Part shown: piece after piece, positions 8,117-15,278 of the stretch
Layout of the letters: each line of letters starts with the position of its first letter
Numbering within the stretch: the stretch's first letter is position 1
From: Lysobacter antibioticus
GTDB lineage: Bacteria; Pseudomonadota; Gammaproteobacteria; Xanthomonadales; Xanthomonadaceae
Length of the DNA: 24,421 bases
NCBI RefSeq assembly: GCF_001442535.1
Contig: NZ_CP013141.1
Coordinates: 5,401,560-5,425,980 of the forward strand
Direction of reading: 5' to 3'
The notes under the pieces: model-generated
What the model was told of the DNA's origin: nothing
Database searches by the model: none
What the model saw: only the letters and a program-made list of their open reading frames with translations
Made by a program: the position numbers and the translations under genes

Positions 8117-8237
8117 CGAGGAACGAGGAACTGAGGAACGAGAAGGGGAGAGTTGCCGCTGATTGCGCGGGGGGGGGGCGGGCTGCGCTGAACGCGACTC
8201 GTTGCTCGTTCCTCTTGACTCGTTCCTCCCCCCCTCT
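8111..8237 (+). repeat. Inverted purine/pyrimidine array between xerC and hslV
   Basis: The left arm holds two GAGGAACGAG copies (8118-8127, 8133-8142), starting 2 nt after the xerC stop. The right arm holds two copies of the exact complement CTCGTTCCTC (8205-8214, 8219-8228). The roughly 60-nt spacer contains a run of ten G (8169-8178), and the right arm ends in seven C (8228-8234). In RNA the arms would form a long imperfect hairpin. About 55 nt of ordinary leader with the hslV ribosome-binding site follows. Confidence 0.85.
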
Positions 8238-8283
8238 GGGCTTGACTAGTCGTCCGGCGCCCCCATCCAGGACTTCAGTATCC

Positions 8284-8290
8284 AGGAGGT
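8284..8290 (+). promoter_or_regulatory. Strong Shine-Dalgarno of hslV
   Basis: AGGAGGT lies immediately upstream of the ATG at 8294, with 3 nt between. It fixes the hslV start and contrasts with hslU, which has no such site. Confidence 0.75.
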
Positions 8291-8293
8291 CAC

Positions 8294-8845
8294 ATGGACC
8301 CCAGTCAAAATCCCACTGTTTTTCACGCCACCACCATCGTCTCGGTACGCCGCGACGGTCGCGTTGCCGTGGCCGGCGACGGCCAGGTGACGCTCGGTCA
8401 CACCGTCATGAAATCCAACGCGCGCAAGGTGCGCCGTCTCGGCCGCGATGGCCAGGTATTGGCCGGTTTCGCCGGCGCCGCTGCCGATGCGTTCACCTTG
8501 TTCGAACTGTTCGAAGCCAAGCTCGAGAAGCACGGCCAGCTGACCCGCGCCGCGGTCGAATTGGCCAAGGACTGGCGCACCGAGCGCCGCCTCGGCAAGC
8601 TCGAAGCGCTGCTCGCGGTGGCCGACAAGGAAACCTCGCTGATCATCAGCGGCACCGGCGACGTCATCGAGCCCGAAGACGGGATCATCGCGATCGGCTC
8701 CGGCGGCATGTACGCACTGTCGGCTGCGCGCGCACTGGTCGCGCACACTCAACTCGACGCTCGCACCATCGCCACCGAGGCGATCAACATCGCCGGCGAC
8801 GTCTGCATTTATACGAATCGCAACGTGGTGGTCGAAGAGCTGTAG
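8294..8845 (+). CDS. hslV: ATP-dependent protease subunit HslV
   Basis: HslV is the threonine-protease chamber of the HslVU (ClpQY) complex, a cytoplasmic proteasome-like machine. The protein has 183 residues. The mature chain should begin at T13 of [10 protein letters not shown], so about 12 residues form a propeptide. That is longer than in E. coli, where only the initiator Met is removed. Family features include AGDGQVTLG, the [14 protein letters not shown] segment and the [14 protein letters not shown] segment. A strong Shine-Dalgarno supports the start. It is separated from hslU by 107 nt, which is filled by an inverted repeat array, instead of the usual few bases. Confidence 0.97.
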   Translation: MDPSQNPTVFHATTIVSVRRDGRVAVAGDGQVTLGHTVMKSNARKVRRLGRDGQVLAGFAGAAADAFTLFELFEAKLEKHGQLTRAAVELAKDWRTERRLGKLEALLAVADKETSLIISGTGDVIEPEDGIIAIGSGGMYALSAARALVAHTQLDARTIATEAINIAGDVCIYTNRNVVVEEL

Positions 8846-8849
8846 CAAC

Positions 8850-8947
8850 GAGTGGAGAGAAGTGAGGAGTGAGTAGAACTCGCCCCTCGTCGTCTCTTCC
8901 GTTCGCAGCGAAACCGCTCACTCCTCACTCCTCTTAGCTCACTTCTG
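8850..8947 (+). repeat. Inverted purine/pyrimidine array between hslV and hslU
   Basis: The left arm is a degenerate GAGTGAG-type array (8850-8876) starting 4 nt after the hslV stop. The right arm is pyrimidine-rich (8916-8947). AGTGAGGAGTGAG (8861-8873) is exactly complementary to CTCACTCCTCACT (8917-8929), leaving a 43-nt loop. The right arm ends about 5 nt before the hslU ATG, so it occupies the position where a ribosome-binding site would be expected. Confidence 0.85.
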
Positions 8948-8952
8948 GTCCC

Positions 8953-10326
8953 ATGAAACCCGACAACAGTCACGCCACCATGACCCCGCGCGAAATCGTG
9001 CAGGAGCTCGACCGACACATCATCGGTCAGCACGCAGCCAAGCGCGCGGTCGCGATCGCGTTGCGCAATCGTTGGCGCCGCATGCAGCTCAACGACGACC
9101 TGCGCAATGAGGTCATGCCCAAGAACATCCTCATGATCGGCCCCACCGGCGTCGGCAAGACCGAGATCGCGCGCCGTCTGGCGACGCTCGCGAACGCGCC
9201 GTTCGTCAAGGTCGAGGCCACCCGTTTCACCGAGGTCGGCTACGTCGGCAAGGACGTCGAGCAGATCGTCCGCGATCTCGCCGACACCGCGGTCAAGCTG
9301 TACCGCGAGCAGGCCAAGGTGCGCGTGCGCACCCAGGCCGAGGATCGCGCCGAAGATCGCATCCTCGATGCGCTGCTGCCCAAGCGCGTGCCGGGCGGTT
9401 TCGGCTTCGGTTCGGAAACCCCGGCGCAGGACACCAGCTCGCCCGACAGCGACACCCGCGCCAAGCTGCGTAAGCAGTTGCGTGCCGGCGAACTCGACGA
9501 GCGCGAGATCGAGATCGAGACCGCGGTCAACGTCGGCGTCGACATCATGGCGCCGCCCGGCATGGAAGAAATGGGCCAGCAACTGCGGCAGATGTTCTCA
9601 CAGGTGTCCGGCGGCAAGACCCACAAGAAGCATCTGCCGATCAAGGCCGCGCGCCCGCAACTGATTGAAGAGGAAGCGGCCAAGCTGGTCAACGAAGACG
9701 ACGTGCGCGCCGCCGCGATCGAAGCCTGCGAACAACACGGCATCGTCTTCATCGACGAGATCGACAAGGTCGCCAAGCGCAGCGAAGCCGGCATGAGCGG
9801 CGGCGACGTCAGCCGCGAAGGCGTGCAGCGCGACCTGCTGCCGCTGGTCGAGGGTTCGACGGTCAGCACCAAGTACGGCTCGGTCAAGACCGACCACATC
9901 CTGTTCATCGCCTCGGGTGCGTTCCACTTGGCCAAGCCCAGCGACCTGATCCCGGAGCTGCAGGGCCGTTTCCCGATCCGGGTCGAACTGGGTGCGCTGA
10001 GCAAGGACGATTTCGTCCGCATCCTCACCGAACCCAAGGCCTCGCTGACCACCCAGTACATCGAACTGCTCAAGACCGAGGGCGTGGATCTGCAGTTCAC
10101 CGCCGACGCGGTGGAGCGCCTGGCCGAGATCGCCGCGCAGGTCAACGAGCGCCAGGAAAACATCGGCGCGCGTCGTCTGCACACCGTGCTCGAACGCTTG
10201 CTCGATACCTTGAGCTTTGAGGCGCCGGACCGCGACGGCCAGGCGGTGAGCATCGACCGCGCCTACGTCGATCAGCACCTGGGCGAACTGGTGCAGGACC
10301 CGGATCTGAGTCGCTACATTCTCTGA
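8953..10326 (+). CDS. hslU: HslU unfoldase ATPase subunit
   Basis: HslU is the AAA+ hexamer that unfolds substrates and feeds them to HslV. The 457-residue protein shows Walker A GPTGVGKT (63-70), the substrate-gripping pore loop GYVG (96-99), and Walker B with D268-E269 (VFIDEIDK). The intermediate I-domain region spans roughly 110-240. The sensor region [14 protein letters not shown] and the C-terminal tail ending DLSRYIL, which docks into HslV, are present. The start at 8953 lacks a Shine-Dalgarno; an alternative ATG at 8980 also lacks one. The pyrimidine arm of the hslV-hslU array abuts the start, so translation may depend on coupling or on refolding of that hairpin. Confidence 0.97.
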   Translation: MKPDNSHATMTPREIVQELDRHIIGQHAAKRAVAIALRNRWRRMQLNDDLRNEVMPKNILMIGPTGVGKTEIARRLATLANAPFVKVEATRFTEVGYVGKDVEQIVRDLADTAVKLYREQAKVRVRTQAEDRAEDRILDALLPKRVPGGFGFGSETPAQDTSSPDSDTRAKLRKQLRAGELDEREIEIETAVNVGVDIMAPPGMEEMGQQLRQMFSQVSGGKTHKKHLPIKAARPQLIEEEAAKLVNEDDVRAAAIEACEQHGIVFIDEIDKVAKRSEAGMSGGDVSREGVQRDLLPLVEGSTVSTKYGSVKTDHILFIASGAFHLAKPSDLIPELQGRFPIRVELGALSKDDFVRILTEPKASLTTQYIELLKTEGVDLQFTADAVERLAEIAAQVNERQENIGARRLHTVLERLLDTLSFEAPDRDGQAVSIDRAYVDQHLGELVQDPDLSRYIL

Positions 10327-10335
10327 AGCTCGGCT

Positions 10336-10357
10336 CCTCTCCCGAAAACGGGAGAGG
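10336..10357 (+). terminator. Hairpin after hslU
   Basis: CCTCTCCCG (10336-10344) pairs perfectly with CGGGAGAGG (10349-10357) around an AAAA loop, 9 nt after the hslU stop. There is no T-tract. It may act as a processing or stability hairpin at the 3' end of the hslVU message or belong to the adjacent palindromic repeat. Confidence 0.5.
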
Positions 10358-10382
10358 GCATCGAACGCGACACAGGCACCGG

Positions 10383-10530
10383 CCCCTCTCCCGCTTGCGG
10401 GAGCGGGGTTGGGGTGAGGGCAGGGAGCGTGACAGCCAGCGCTCGTTTCTGAAACGGAATCAAAGCGCTCTTACCCTGACGCTCTCAACCCTGCGCTCTC
10501 TGCGATCTCTGCAAGCGGGAGGGCGAACTC
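10383..10530. repeat. REP-like palindromic repeat pair downstream of hslU
   Basis: A hairpin CCCCTCTCCCGC / GCGGGAGCGGGG (10383-10394, 10397-10408, one mismatch) is followed by GTTGGGGTGAGGG. Together these resemble a dispersed repeat found in many proteobacterial intergenic regions. A degenerate inverted partner, with TACCCTGACGCTCTC and GCAAGCGGGAGGG, lies at about 10471-10528. The pair fills most of the 251-nt gap. Confidence 0.55.
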
Positions 10531-10561
10531 GCCGAACCGTCGCCGTCCGCGCAAACGCTCT

Positions 10562-10569
10562 GCTAACGT
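10562..10569 (+). promoter_or_regulatory. Candidate extended -10 promoter for the SDR-DoxX gene
   Basis: TGC (10561-10563) followed by TAACGT (10564-10569) is an extended -10 match, ending 8 nt before the ATG at 10578. The transcript would be leaderless or nearly so. Confidence 0.4.
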
Positions 10570-10577
10570 GTCGCCCC

Positions 10578-11909
10578 ATGGACGACATCGCACCCGCATC
10601 AGGGACCGAAGCATTGCGCGCCGTTACGCCAGGCACCGTTCTGGTGCTCGGCGCCAACGGTTTTCTCGCCGGCTATATCATCGCCTCGTTGCGCCAGCGC
10701 GGGTGGCGGGTGGTGCGCGGCGTGCGCGCGAGCGCAGCCCCCTTGCGCGCCGACGAGCGCGAGGCCGACTTGACCCGGATGACCACGCCCGAAGCCTGGC
10801 GCGACACCTTGCGCGGGGTCGATGCGGTGGTCAACGTCGCCGGCATCCTGCGCGAGACCGGCACCCAGACCTTTCAGGCCATCCACGTCGATGGGCCGCT
10901 CGCGCTCGCCCAGGCCTGCGTATCCGCCGGCGTCGCCCGCTTCGTACAGATCTCCGCCCTCGGCGAACCCGAGGACGGCGCCTTCATCGCTTCCAAGCAT
11001 CGTTTCGATGAGGCCTTGCTCGCCCTGCCGCTGAGCGCGGTGGTGCTGCGGCCGTCGATCGTCTATGCCGCGTCCGGTTCCTACGGCGGCACCTCGTTGC
11101 TGCGCGCGCTGGCGGCGTTTCCTGGCTGGCATCTATTGCCCGGAGACGGCCGCTGGGCGATCCAGCCGGTGTCGGCCGAAGACCTCGGCACCATCGCCGC
11201 GCTCGCCGCGGAAGGCGAGCAGCGCGGCATCTTCGAGGTCGGTGCGCCGCAATCGATGACGCTGCGCGAGTACCAGGCGACCTGGCGGCGCTGGCTGCGT
11301 ATCGACGGCGAGGCCGCGATCGCGGTGCCGGAAGCGCTGGTGTCGTTGCAGGTTGGGATCGGCGAGCGGCTTGGTCGCGGCCCGGTCGGCGAAACCATGT
11401 GGCGCATGCTCCGGCGCGGCAACGTCACCGGCGCCGATGCGCCCGCGCGTCTACAGGCCGAGTTCGGCCACACGCCGCTCGATCTGCAGACCGCGCTCGC
11501 GGCGACGCCGAGCCAGGTCCAGGACCGCTGGCAGGCGCAGTTGTACTTCCTCGCGCCGACCCTGCGCATCGCCATCGTCGCCTTGTGGCTGATCTCGGCC
11601 GTGGCCGGATGGCTGACACCGGCGGCGGCGATCGAAGCGCTGGCCGCGGGTTCGCCGATGCAGGACTGGCAGCCGGTGCTGTTGGCGCGCGCGACCGCCT
11701 CGCTGGATGCGGCGCTCGCCTTGCTGTTGCTGATCAATTGGCGGCCGCGTCCGGTGCTCGGTCTGATGGGGATCAGCGTGCTCGCCTACACGCTCGCGTT
11801 CGGCCTGCTGCTGCCGGCGCAATGGCTGGACCCGCTCGGCGGGCTGGCGAAGAATCTGTTGGTGCTGCCGGCGCTCGCGGTGGCCTGGGTGCTGGCGGAT
11901 CGGAGATAA
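10578..11909 (+). CDS. Atypical SDR oxidoreductase fused to a DoxX-like membrane domain
   Basis: This 443-residue two-part protein has an N-terminal Rossmann fold with the nucleotide-binding motif GANGFLAG (25-32), VNVAGILRE and a VLRPSIVYA strand. It belongs to the NAD(P)-binding, NDUFA9-like atypical SDR group. The C-terminal 115 or so residues hold four hydrophobic segments (for example LRIAIVALWLISAVAGWL and NLLVLPALAVAWVLA), matching the DoxX-like tail seen in such fusions. The usual catalytic YxxxK reads FIASK, so the active-site tyrosine is replaced by phenylalanine. I start at 10578; the longer frame from 10395 runs through the REP-like repeat. The DUF2269 gene follows after 2 nt, and this pairing recurs in other proteobacteria. 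Substrate unknown. Confidence 0.88.
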   Translation: MDDIAPASGTEALRAVTPGTVLVLGANGFLAGYIIASLRQRGWRVVRGVRASAAPLRADEREADLTRMTTPEAWRDTLRGVDAVVNVAGILRETGTQTFQAIHVDGPLALAQACVSAGVARFVQISALGEPEDGAFIASKHRFDEALLALPLSAVVLRPSIVYAASGSYGGTSLLRALAAFPGWHLLPGDGRWAIQPVSAEDLGTIAALAAEGEQRGIFEVGAPQSMTLREYQATWRRWLRIDGEAAIAVPEALVSLQVGIGERLGRGPVGETMWRMLRRGNVTGADAPARLQAEFGHTPLDLQTALAATPSQVQDRWQAQLYFLAPTLRIAIVALWLISAVAGWLTPAAAIEALAAGSPMQDWQPVLLARATASLDAALALLLLINWRPRPVLGLMGISVLAYTLAFGLLLPAQWLDPLGGLAKNLLVLPALAVAWVLADRR

Positions 11910-11911
11910 GC

Positions 11912-12376
11912 ATGGATTATTTGTGGGTGAAGTGGATTCACATCCTGTCGTCGACCCTGTTGTTCGGCACCGGCCTGGGCATCGCCTTCTTCTTCTGGAT
12001 CGCGCATCGGCGCGGCGATCCGAAGGTGATCGCCGAGACCGCGCGCACGGTGGTGATCGCCGATGCCTGCTTCACCGCGCCGGCGGTGATCGTGCAGTTC
12101 GTCAGCGGCATGTGGCTGACCTGGCGGCTCGGCATTCCGTTCTCGGTGTTCTGGCTCAAGACCGCGTTGCTGTTGTTCTTCGTGGTCGGCGCCTGCTGGT
12201 TGCCGGTGCTGTGGCTGCAGGCGCGGGCACGGCGTCTGGCAGCCGAGGCCGCGGCGCTCGGCGCGCCCCTGTCGGCGGCCTATCGGCGCACCATGCGCTG
12301 GTGGTTCTGGCTGGGCTGGCCGGCCTTCCTCAGCGTGATGGCGATCTTCTGGCTGATGGTGATGAAACCGGTCTGA
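11912..12376 (+). CDS. DUF2269 family membrane protein
   Basis: This 154-residue integral membrane protein begins MDYLWVKWIHILSSTLLFGTG, a strong DUF2269 signature. Four membrane segments are apparent: about 8-29, 46-70, 79-103 and 130-151. The family has no established function. It starts 2 nt after the SDR-DoxX stop, so the two are almost certainly co-transcribed and may form one membrane complex, possibly redox-linked (inference). Its TGA (12374-12376) directly abuts the stop of the convergent acetyltransferase at 12377, with no intervening base and no room for a separate terminator. Confidence 0.88.
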   Translation: MDYLWVKWIHILSSTLLFGTGLGIAFFFWIAHRRGDPKVIAETARTVVIADACFTAPAVIVQFVSGMWLTWRLGIPFSVFWLKTALLLFFVVGACWLPVLWLQARARRLAAEAAALGAPLSAAYRRTMRWWFWLGWPAFLSVMAIFWLMVMKPV

Positions 12377-12844
12377 TCAGCGGCGCAATTCGAGCAGCAC
12401 GCCCACGGTCGGGAATTGCTCGCTGCCGGCGAGCCAGCCGGGGCGGCGTTCGATCTCGACGAAACCTTCCGAACGATACAACTGCAGGGCCGGTTCGTTG
12501 CCGGCCAGCGCCAGGGTGGTCACCACCGGTCCGGCATCGGCCAGCGCGTGGCGCAGCAGGCTGCGGCCGAGGCCCCGGCCGTAGCAGTCCGGGTGCACGT
12601 ACAGCCAGTTCAGGGAGTTGCGCTTGTAGGCGACGAAGCCCTGCACGACGGTGTCGATCGAGGCGACGTCGAGGCGGCCGTCGAACAGGCCCTCGCTGTG
12701 CGCGGTGCGCGCCAGGCTGCGGAAGGCGGCGACGTCGGCGCTGAGCCGCAGTTCGTCCAGGCGCGCGCAGTCGTGGATTGCGCACAGCCGTGGCCAATCG
12801 CTCAGCAGGTAAGGGCGGATGCTCGGGTCGGTCGGCGGGCGCAT
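12377..12844 (-). CDS. GNAT family N-acetyltransferase
   Basis: This 155-residue protein has the GNAT acetyl-CoA-binding region LYVHPDCYGRGLGRSLLRHAL, where CYGRGLG (87-93) is a variant of the Q/RxxGxG/A loop. The C-terminal motif NEPALQLYRSEGFVE is typical of the superfamily. The substrate cannot be read from sequence. I start at the ATG at 12844 (MRPPTDPSIRPYLL). A longer frame to 13135 would overlap the deaminase and has an Arg-rich sequence typical of a shadow. It is the last gene of a minus-strand group, 83 nt beyond the deaminase, and is convergent with the DUF2269 gene. Confidence 0.85.
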   Translation of the reverse strand: MRPPTDPSIRPYLLSDWPRLCAIHDCARLDELRLSADVAAFRSLARTAHSEGLFDGRLDVASIDTVVQGFVAYKRNSLNWLYVHPDCYGRGLGRSLLRHALADAGPVVTTLALAGNEPALQLYRSEGFVEIERRPGWLAGSEQFPTVGVLLELRR

Positions 12845-12885
12845 TGCGACGGATTCTGCACCGGCCGCCGCGGGCTTGCACGGGC

Positions 12886-12917
12886 GCGTGTGCGGCAACG
12901 CGAGCGGCCGCACACGC
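12886..12917 (-). terminator. GC hairpin after the deaminase gene
   Basis: GCGTGTGCGG (12886-12895) pairs perfectly with CCGCACACGC (12908-12917), a 10-bp stem with a 12-nt loop. On the minus strand it begins 10 nt after the deaminase stop. There is no T-tract, so it may be a weak or Rho-assisted terminator or a processing hairpin before the acetyltransferase. Confidence 0.4.
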
Positions 12918-12927
12918 TGCGCGCGAC

Positions 12928-13383
12928 TCAGTCCTCGCCGATGTCTTCGTTCCACACGTCCGGGTTTGCGGCGATGTAGCCGCCGAGCATCTCGATGCAT
13001 TCCGGGTCGGCCAGGTCGATCACGTTGACGCCGTTCTCGCGCAGCCAATCGACGCCGCCGCTGAAGTTCACCGACTCGCCGACCACGACGGTGCCGATGT
13101 TGAACTGACGGACCAGACCGCTGCAGTACCAGCACGGCGCCAGGGTGGTGACCATGATGGTGTCGCGGTAACGGCGTTGGCGGCCGGCCTTGCGGAAGGC
13201 GTCGGTTTCACCGTGCACCGAGGGGTCGTTTTCCTGGATGCGACGGTTGTGGCCGCAACCGAGCAGGCGGCCGTCGTTGTGGTACAGCGCCGCGCCGATC
13301 GGGATGCCGCCTTCGGCCAAGCCCTGACGGGCTTCGGCGACGGCGGTCTTGAGCAGGACGCGGTAGTCGGGCGTGGCGATCAT
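12928..13383 (-). CDS. Zinc-dependent nucleobase deaminase, yeast cytosine-deaminase type
   Basis: This 151-residue member of the cytidine-deaminase-like fold has zinc ligands H57 (HGE, with the proton-shuttling E59), C84 and C87 (APCWYC). Similarity to the yeast cytosine deaminase extends well beyond the zinc motifs. It includes EGGIPIGAAL near the N-terminus, VVVGESVNF in the middle, and a C-terminus NPDVWNEDIGED that parallels the yeast WFEDIGE ending. The expected reaction is hydrolytic deamination of cytosine or a related base in the cytoplasm (pyrimidine salvage). A different substrate, such as a pterin or modified base, is possible. GGAG about 8 nt upstream supports the ATG at 13383. 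Confidence 0.85.
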   Translation of the reverse strand: MIATPDYRVLLKTAVAEARQGLAEGGIPIGAALYHNDGRLLGCGHNRRIQENDPSVHGETDAFRKAGRQRRYRDTIMVTTLAPCWYCSGLVRQFNIGTVVVGESVNFSGGVDWLRENGVNVIDLADPECIEMLGGYIAANPDVWNEDIGED

Positions 13384-13473
13384 GAAAGGCTCCGGTTCGA
13401 TGGCGTCCAGTCTGGCGCGGCGACGCGGCGCGGTCGAGCCCGCTGCCGTCGATTCGCCCTGCGCGCAGAGCGC

Positions 13474-13944
13474 TCAGTCCCGCCCGCGCCGCAGCAGATC
13501 GATGTGCGGGATGCCGTCTTCGACATAGGGCTCGGACGAAGGCTCGAATCCGTAGCGGCCGTAATAGCCCTGCAGATGCGCCTGCGCGCCGATCTGCACG
13601 TCGGCGCCGGGCCAGCGCCGTTCGATTTCGATCAGCGCGGCCTCGATCATCGGCCCGCCATGGCCCTGGCCTCGGTGCGCGGGTGCGGTGAGGACGCGGC
13701 CGAAGCTGACCTGCGGATAGCTCAGCCCGGCCGGCAGGATGCGCAGATAGGCGGCGAGGGTGCCGTCGGTCGAGCGGCCGAACAGGTGGACCGCGTCCGG
13801 ATCGCGATCCTTGCCGTCGGGGTCGAGATAGACGCAGTTCTGCTCGACCACGAACACTTCCGAGCGCAGGCGCAGCAGCTCATAGAGCTCGTCGGCGCTC
13901 AGTTCGCGGAAGGGCTTGGCCTGCCAGGTCAGCGTGGTGGTCAT
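13474..13944 (-). CDS. elaA: ElaA-type GNAT acetyltransferase
   Basis: This 156-residue protein has the diagnostic ElaA N-terminus [20 protein letters not shown] followed by LDPDGKDRD. The acetyl-CoA-binding segment is [18 protein letters not shown] (RGQGHG at 91-96), and the C-terminal [20 protein letters not shown] is also typical. The physiological substrate of ElaA proteins is not firmly known. I start at the ATG at 13944 (MTTTLTW). Extension to 14049 would run into the ubiE promoter and adds only Pro/Arg/Ala-rich sequence. It is 90 nt upstream of the deaminase gene on the same strand and divergent from ubiE, sharing a 119-nt intergenic region with it. Confidence 0.9.
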   Translation of the reverse strand: MTTTLTWQAKPFRELSADELYELLRLRSEVFVVEQNCVYLDPDGKDRDPDAVHLFGRSTDGTLAAYLRILPAGLSYPQVSFGRVLTAPAHRGQGHGGPMIEAALIEIERRWPGADVQIGAQAHLQGYYGRYGFEPSSEPYVEDGIPHIDLLRRGRD

Positions 13945-14048
13945 GGCTCGATTCTGGCAGACCGCGGCGGGGCGCGGGATGGCCGGGCCTTGTGGCGCTT
14001 TGGTCGTGGCGCGGGCCGGGCGCGGAACCCTGCCCCGGACGGCCGGCA

Positions 14049-14057
14049 TGCGATAAT
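14049..14057 (+). promoter_or_regulatory. Candidate extended -10 of a leaderless ubiE promoter
   Basis: TGC plus GATAAT (14052-14057) is the best -10 match in the window. It ends 6 nt before the ubiE ATG (14064), placing transcription start at the start codon. No Shine-Dalgarno is present, which fits a leaderless message. The -35 region is weak. Confidence 0.5.
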
Positions 14058-14063
14058 CCCGGC

Positions 14064-14825
14064 ATGAGCGAACAGACCCCCAAGCCCGACACCACCCACT
14101 TCGGTTTCCGCGACGTCCCCAAGGGCGAGAAGCGCAAGCTGGTCGGCGAGGTGTTTTCTTCGGTCGCCGGCAGTTACGACCTGATGAACGACCTGATGAG
14201 CCTGGGCATCCATCGGGTCTGGAAGCGCTATTTCACCGCGACCGCGCAGGTCCGTCGCGGCGACCGCGTGCTCGACCTGGCCGGCGGCACCGGCGACATC
14301 GCCGCGCTGCTGCGCGACCGCGTCGGCGACAGCGGCACCATCGTGCTGGGCGACATCAACCGCGAGATGCTGCGGGTCGGCCGCGACCGCATGACCGACC
14401 AGGGCCGCATTTCCGGTTTCGAGTACGTGCAGTGCAATGCCGAGTCGCTGCCGTTCCCGGACGCGAGCTTCGACCTGGTCACCATCGCCTTCGGCCTGCG
14501 CAACGTCACCGACAAGGACGCCGCATTGCGCGAGATGCTGCGCGTGCTCAAGGTCGGCGGCCAGGCGCGCGTGCTCGAGTTCTCGGAAGTGAAGGCCGAC
14601 TGGTTCAAGCCGATCTACGACTTCCACTCCTTCAACGTGCTGCCGAAACTCGGCAAGCTGTTCGCCAACGACAGCGAAAGCTACCGCTATCTGGCCGAGA
14701 GCATCCGCAAGCACCCGCCGCAGGACGAGCTCAAGCAGATGATGGTCGAGGCCGGCTTCGCCCGCGTCGATTACAAGAACCTCAGTGCCGGCATCTGCGC
14801 CATTCATACCGGTTACAAGGTCTGA
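14064..14825 (+). CDS. ubiE: Ubiquinone/menaquinone biosynthesis C-methyltransferase UbiE
   Basis: This SAM-dependent enzyme C-methylates the benzoquinol ring in ubiquinone synthesis (and demethylmenaquinone where present). The protein has 253 residues, about the E. coli length. It begins [19 protein letters not shown] and has UbiE motif [21 protein letters not shown]. The SAM-binding motif [12 protein letters not shown] is at 69-80, and [20 protein letters not shown] is the second family signature. The start is at 14064, directly behind the -10-like GATAAT. The upstream in-frame extension to 13992 lacks family similarity. The gene is monocistronic, closed by a strong intrinsic terminator. 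Confidence 0.97.
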   Translation: MSEQTPKPDTTHFGFRDVPKGEKRKLVGEVFSSVAGSYDLMNDLMSLGIHRVWKRYFTATAQVRRGDRVLDLAGGTGDIAALLRDRVGDSGTIVLGDINREMLRVGRDRMTDQGRISGFEYVQCNAESLPFPDASFDLVTIAFGLRNVTDKDAALREMLRVLKVGGQARVLEFSEVKADWFKPIYDFHSFNVLPKLGKLFANDSESYRYLAESIRKHPPQDELKQMMVEAGFARVDYKNLSAGICAIHTGYKV

Positions 14826-14858
14826 GGCGAAGCGCTCGGCGCAGCGCGAGCCACGAAG

Positions 14859-14888
14859 AACGCCGGGACGAAACTCCCGGCGTTTTTT
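14859..14888 (+). terminator. Intrinsic terminator of ubiE
   Basis: A perfect 10-bp stem (AACGCCGGGA, 14859-14868, with TCCCGGCGTT, 14875-14884) encloses CGAAAC and runs into six T (14883-14888). It is 33 nt after the stop and is the clearest Rho-independent terminator in the window. Confidence 0.93.
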
Positions 14889-14903
14889 GTTGCTTCCGCT
14901 TTC

Positions 14904-15064
14904 ATCGTTGTTCCCGCGAATGCGGAAATCCGGGGTTTCATCGGGGCATGGCGCTGAAGTCTCTGCGGCCCGGCCAGGGCGCACGGCGCCCTGACGTTCA
15001 TGGATGCGCAAGCCAGTGGCTCGCAAACGCATCCATTCACCCACCTTCGCGGAGATGACAGCAG
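14904..15064. repeat. Diverged palindromic repeat, copy A, with an internal insertion
   Basis: The left end (GTTGTTCCCGCGAATGCGG) and right end (CACCTTCGCGGAGATGAC) match the ends of copy B. About 60 nt of extra sequence sits in the middle. The insert has two hairpins of its own: AGGGCGC/GCGCCCT (14976-14982, 14986-14992) and ATGGATGCG/CGCATCCAT (15000-15008, 15028-15036). Confidence 0.65.
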
Positions 15065-15083
15065 GTACAGCACAACGAACCCA

Positions 15084-15193
15084 CCTAGCGTCGTTCCCGC
15101 GCAGGCGGGAACCCAGGGCTCTATCGAGGCATCACTCTGAAGTCTCTGGATCCCCGCCTCCGCGGGGATGACGGCGAGGAGAGTCGCGCAACA
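15084..15193. repeat. Double-hairpin palindromic repeat, copy B (110-nt unit)
   Basis: The unit starts CCTAGCGTCGTTCCCGC. The first hairpin is GTTCCCGC-GCAG-GCGGGAAC (15093-15112). The second is ATCCCCGC-CTCC-GCGGGGAT, near 15150-15170. The middle carries CCCAGGGCT and AAGTCTCTGGAT. Copy C starts exactly 110 nt later with the same 17 bases. Confidence 0.8.
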
Positions 15194-15278
15194 ACCTAGC
15201 GTCGTTCCCGCACAGGCGGGGGCCCAGGGCTTTATCCAAGCATCATTCTGATGTCTCTGGATCTCCGCCTCGCGCCAG
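15194..15278. repeat. Palindromic repeat, copy C, truncated at the SDR gene
   Basis: A near-identical direct repeat of copy B, it is conserved through the first hairpin and up to TCTCTGGATCTCCGCCTC (about 15256-15271). There it loses the second palindrome arm. The SDR stop codon (15281-15283) follows within about 10 nt, so the repeat has inserted or decayed right up to the end of the coding region. Confidence 0.75.

Noticed and set aside
8117..8293. Small protein-coding gene in the xerC-hslV gap
   Set aside because: The sequence is a repeat array with a G10 run. No frame has a ribosome-binding site and non-repetitive composition.
12778..14067. 429-codon plus-strand open frame across the deaminase and elaA region
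   Set aside because: It lies antisense to two genes with clear family motifs and spans their intergenic gap, so it is a stop-poor GC artefact.
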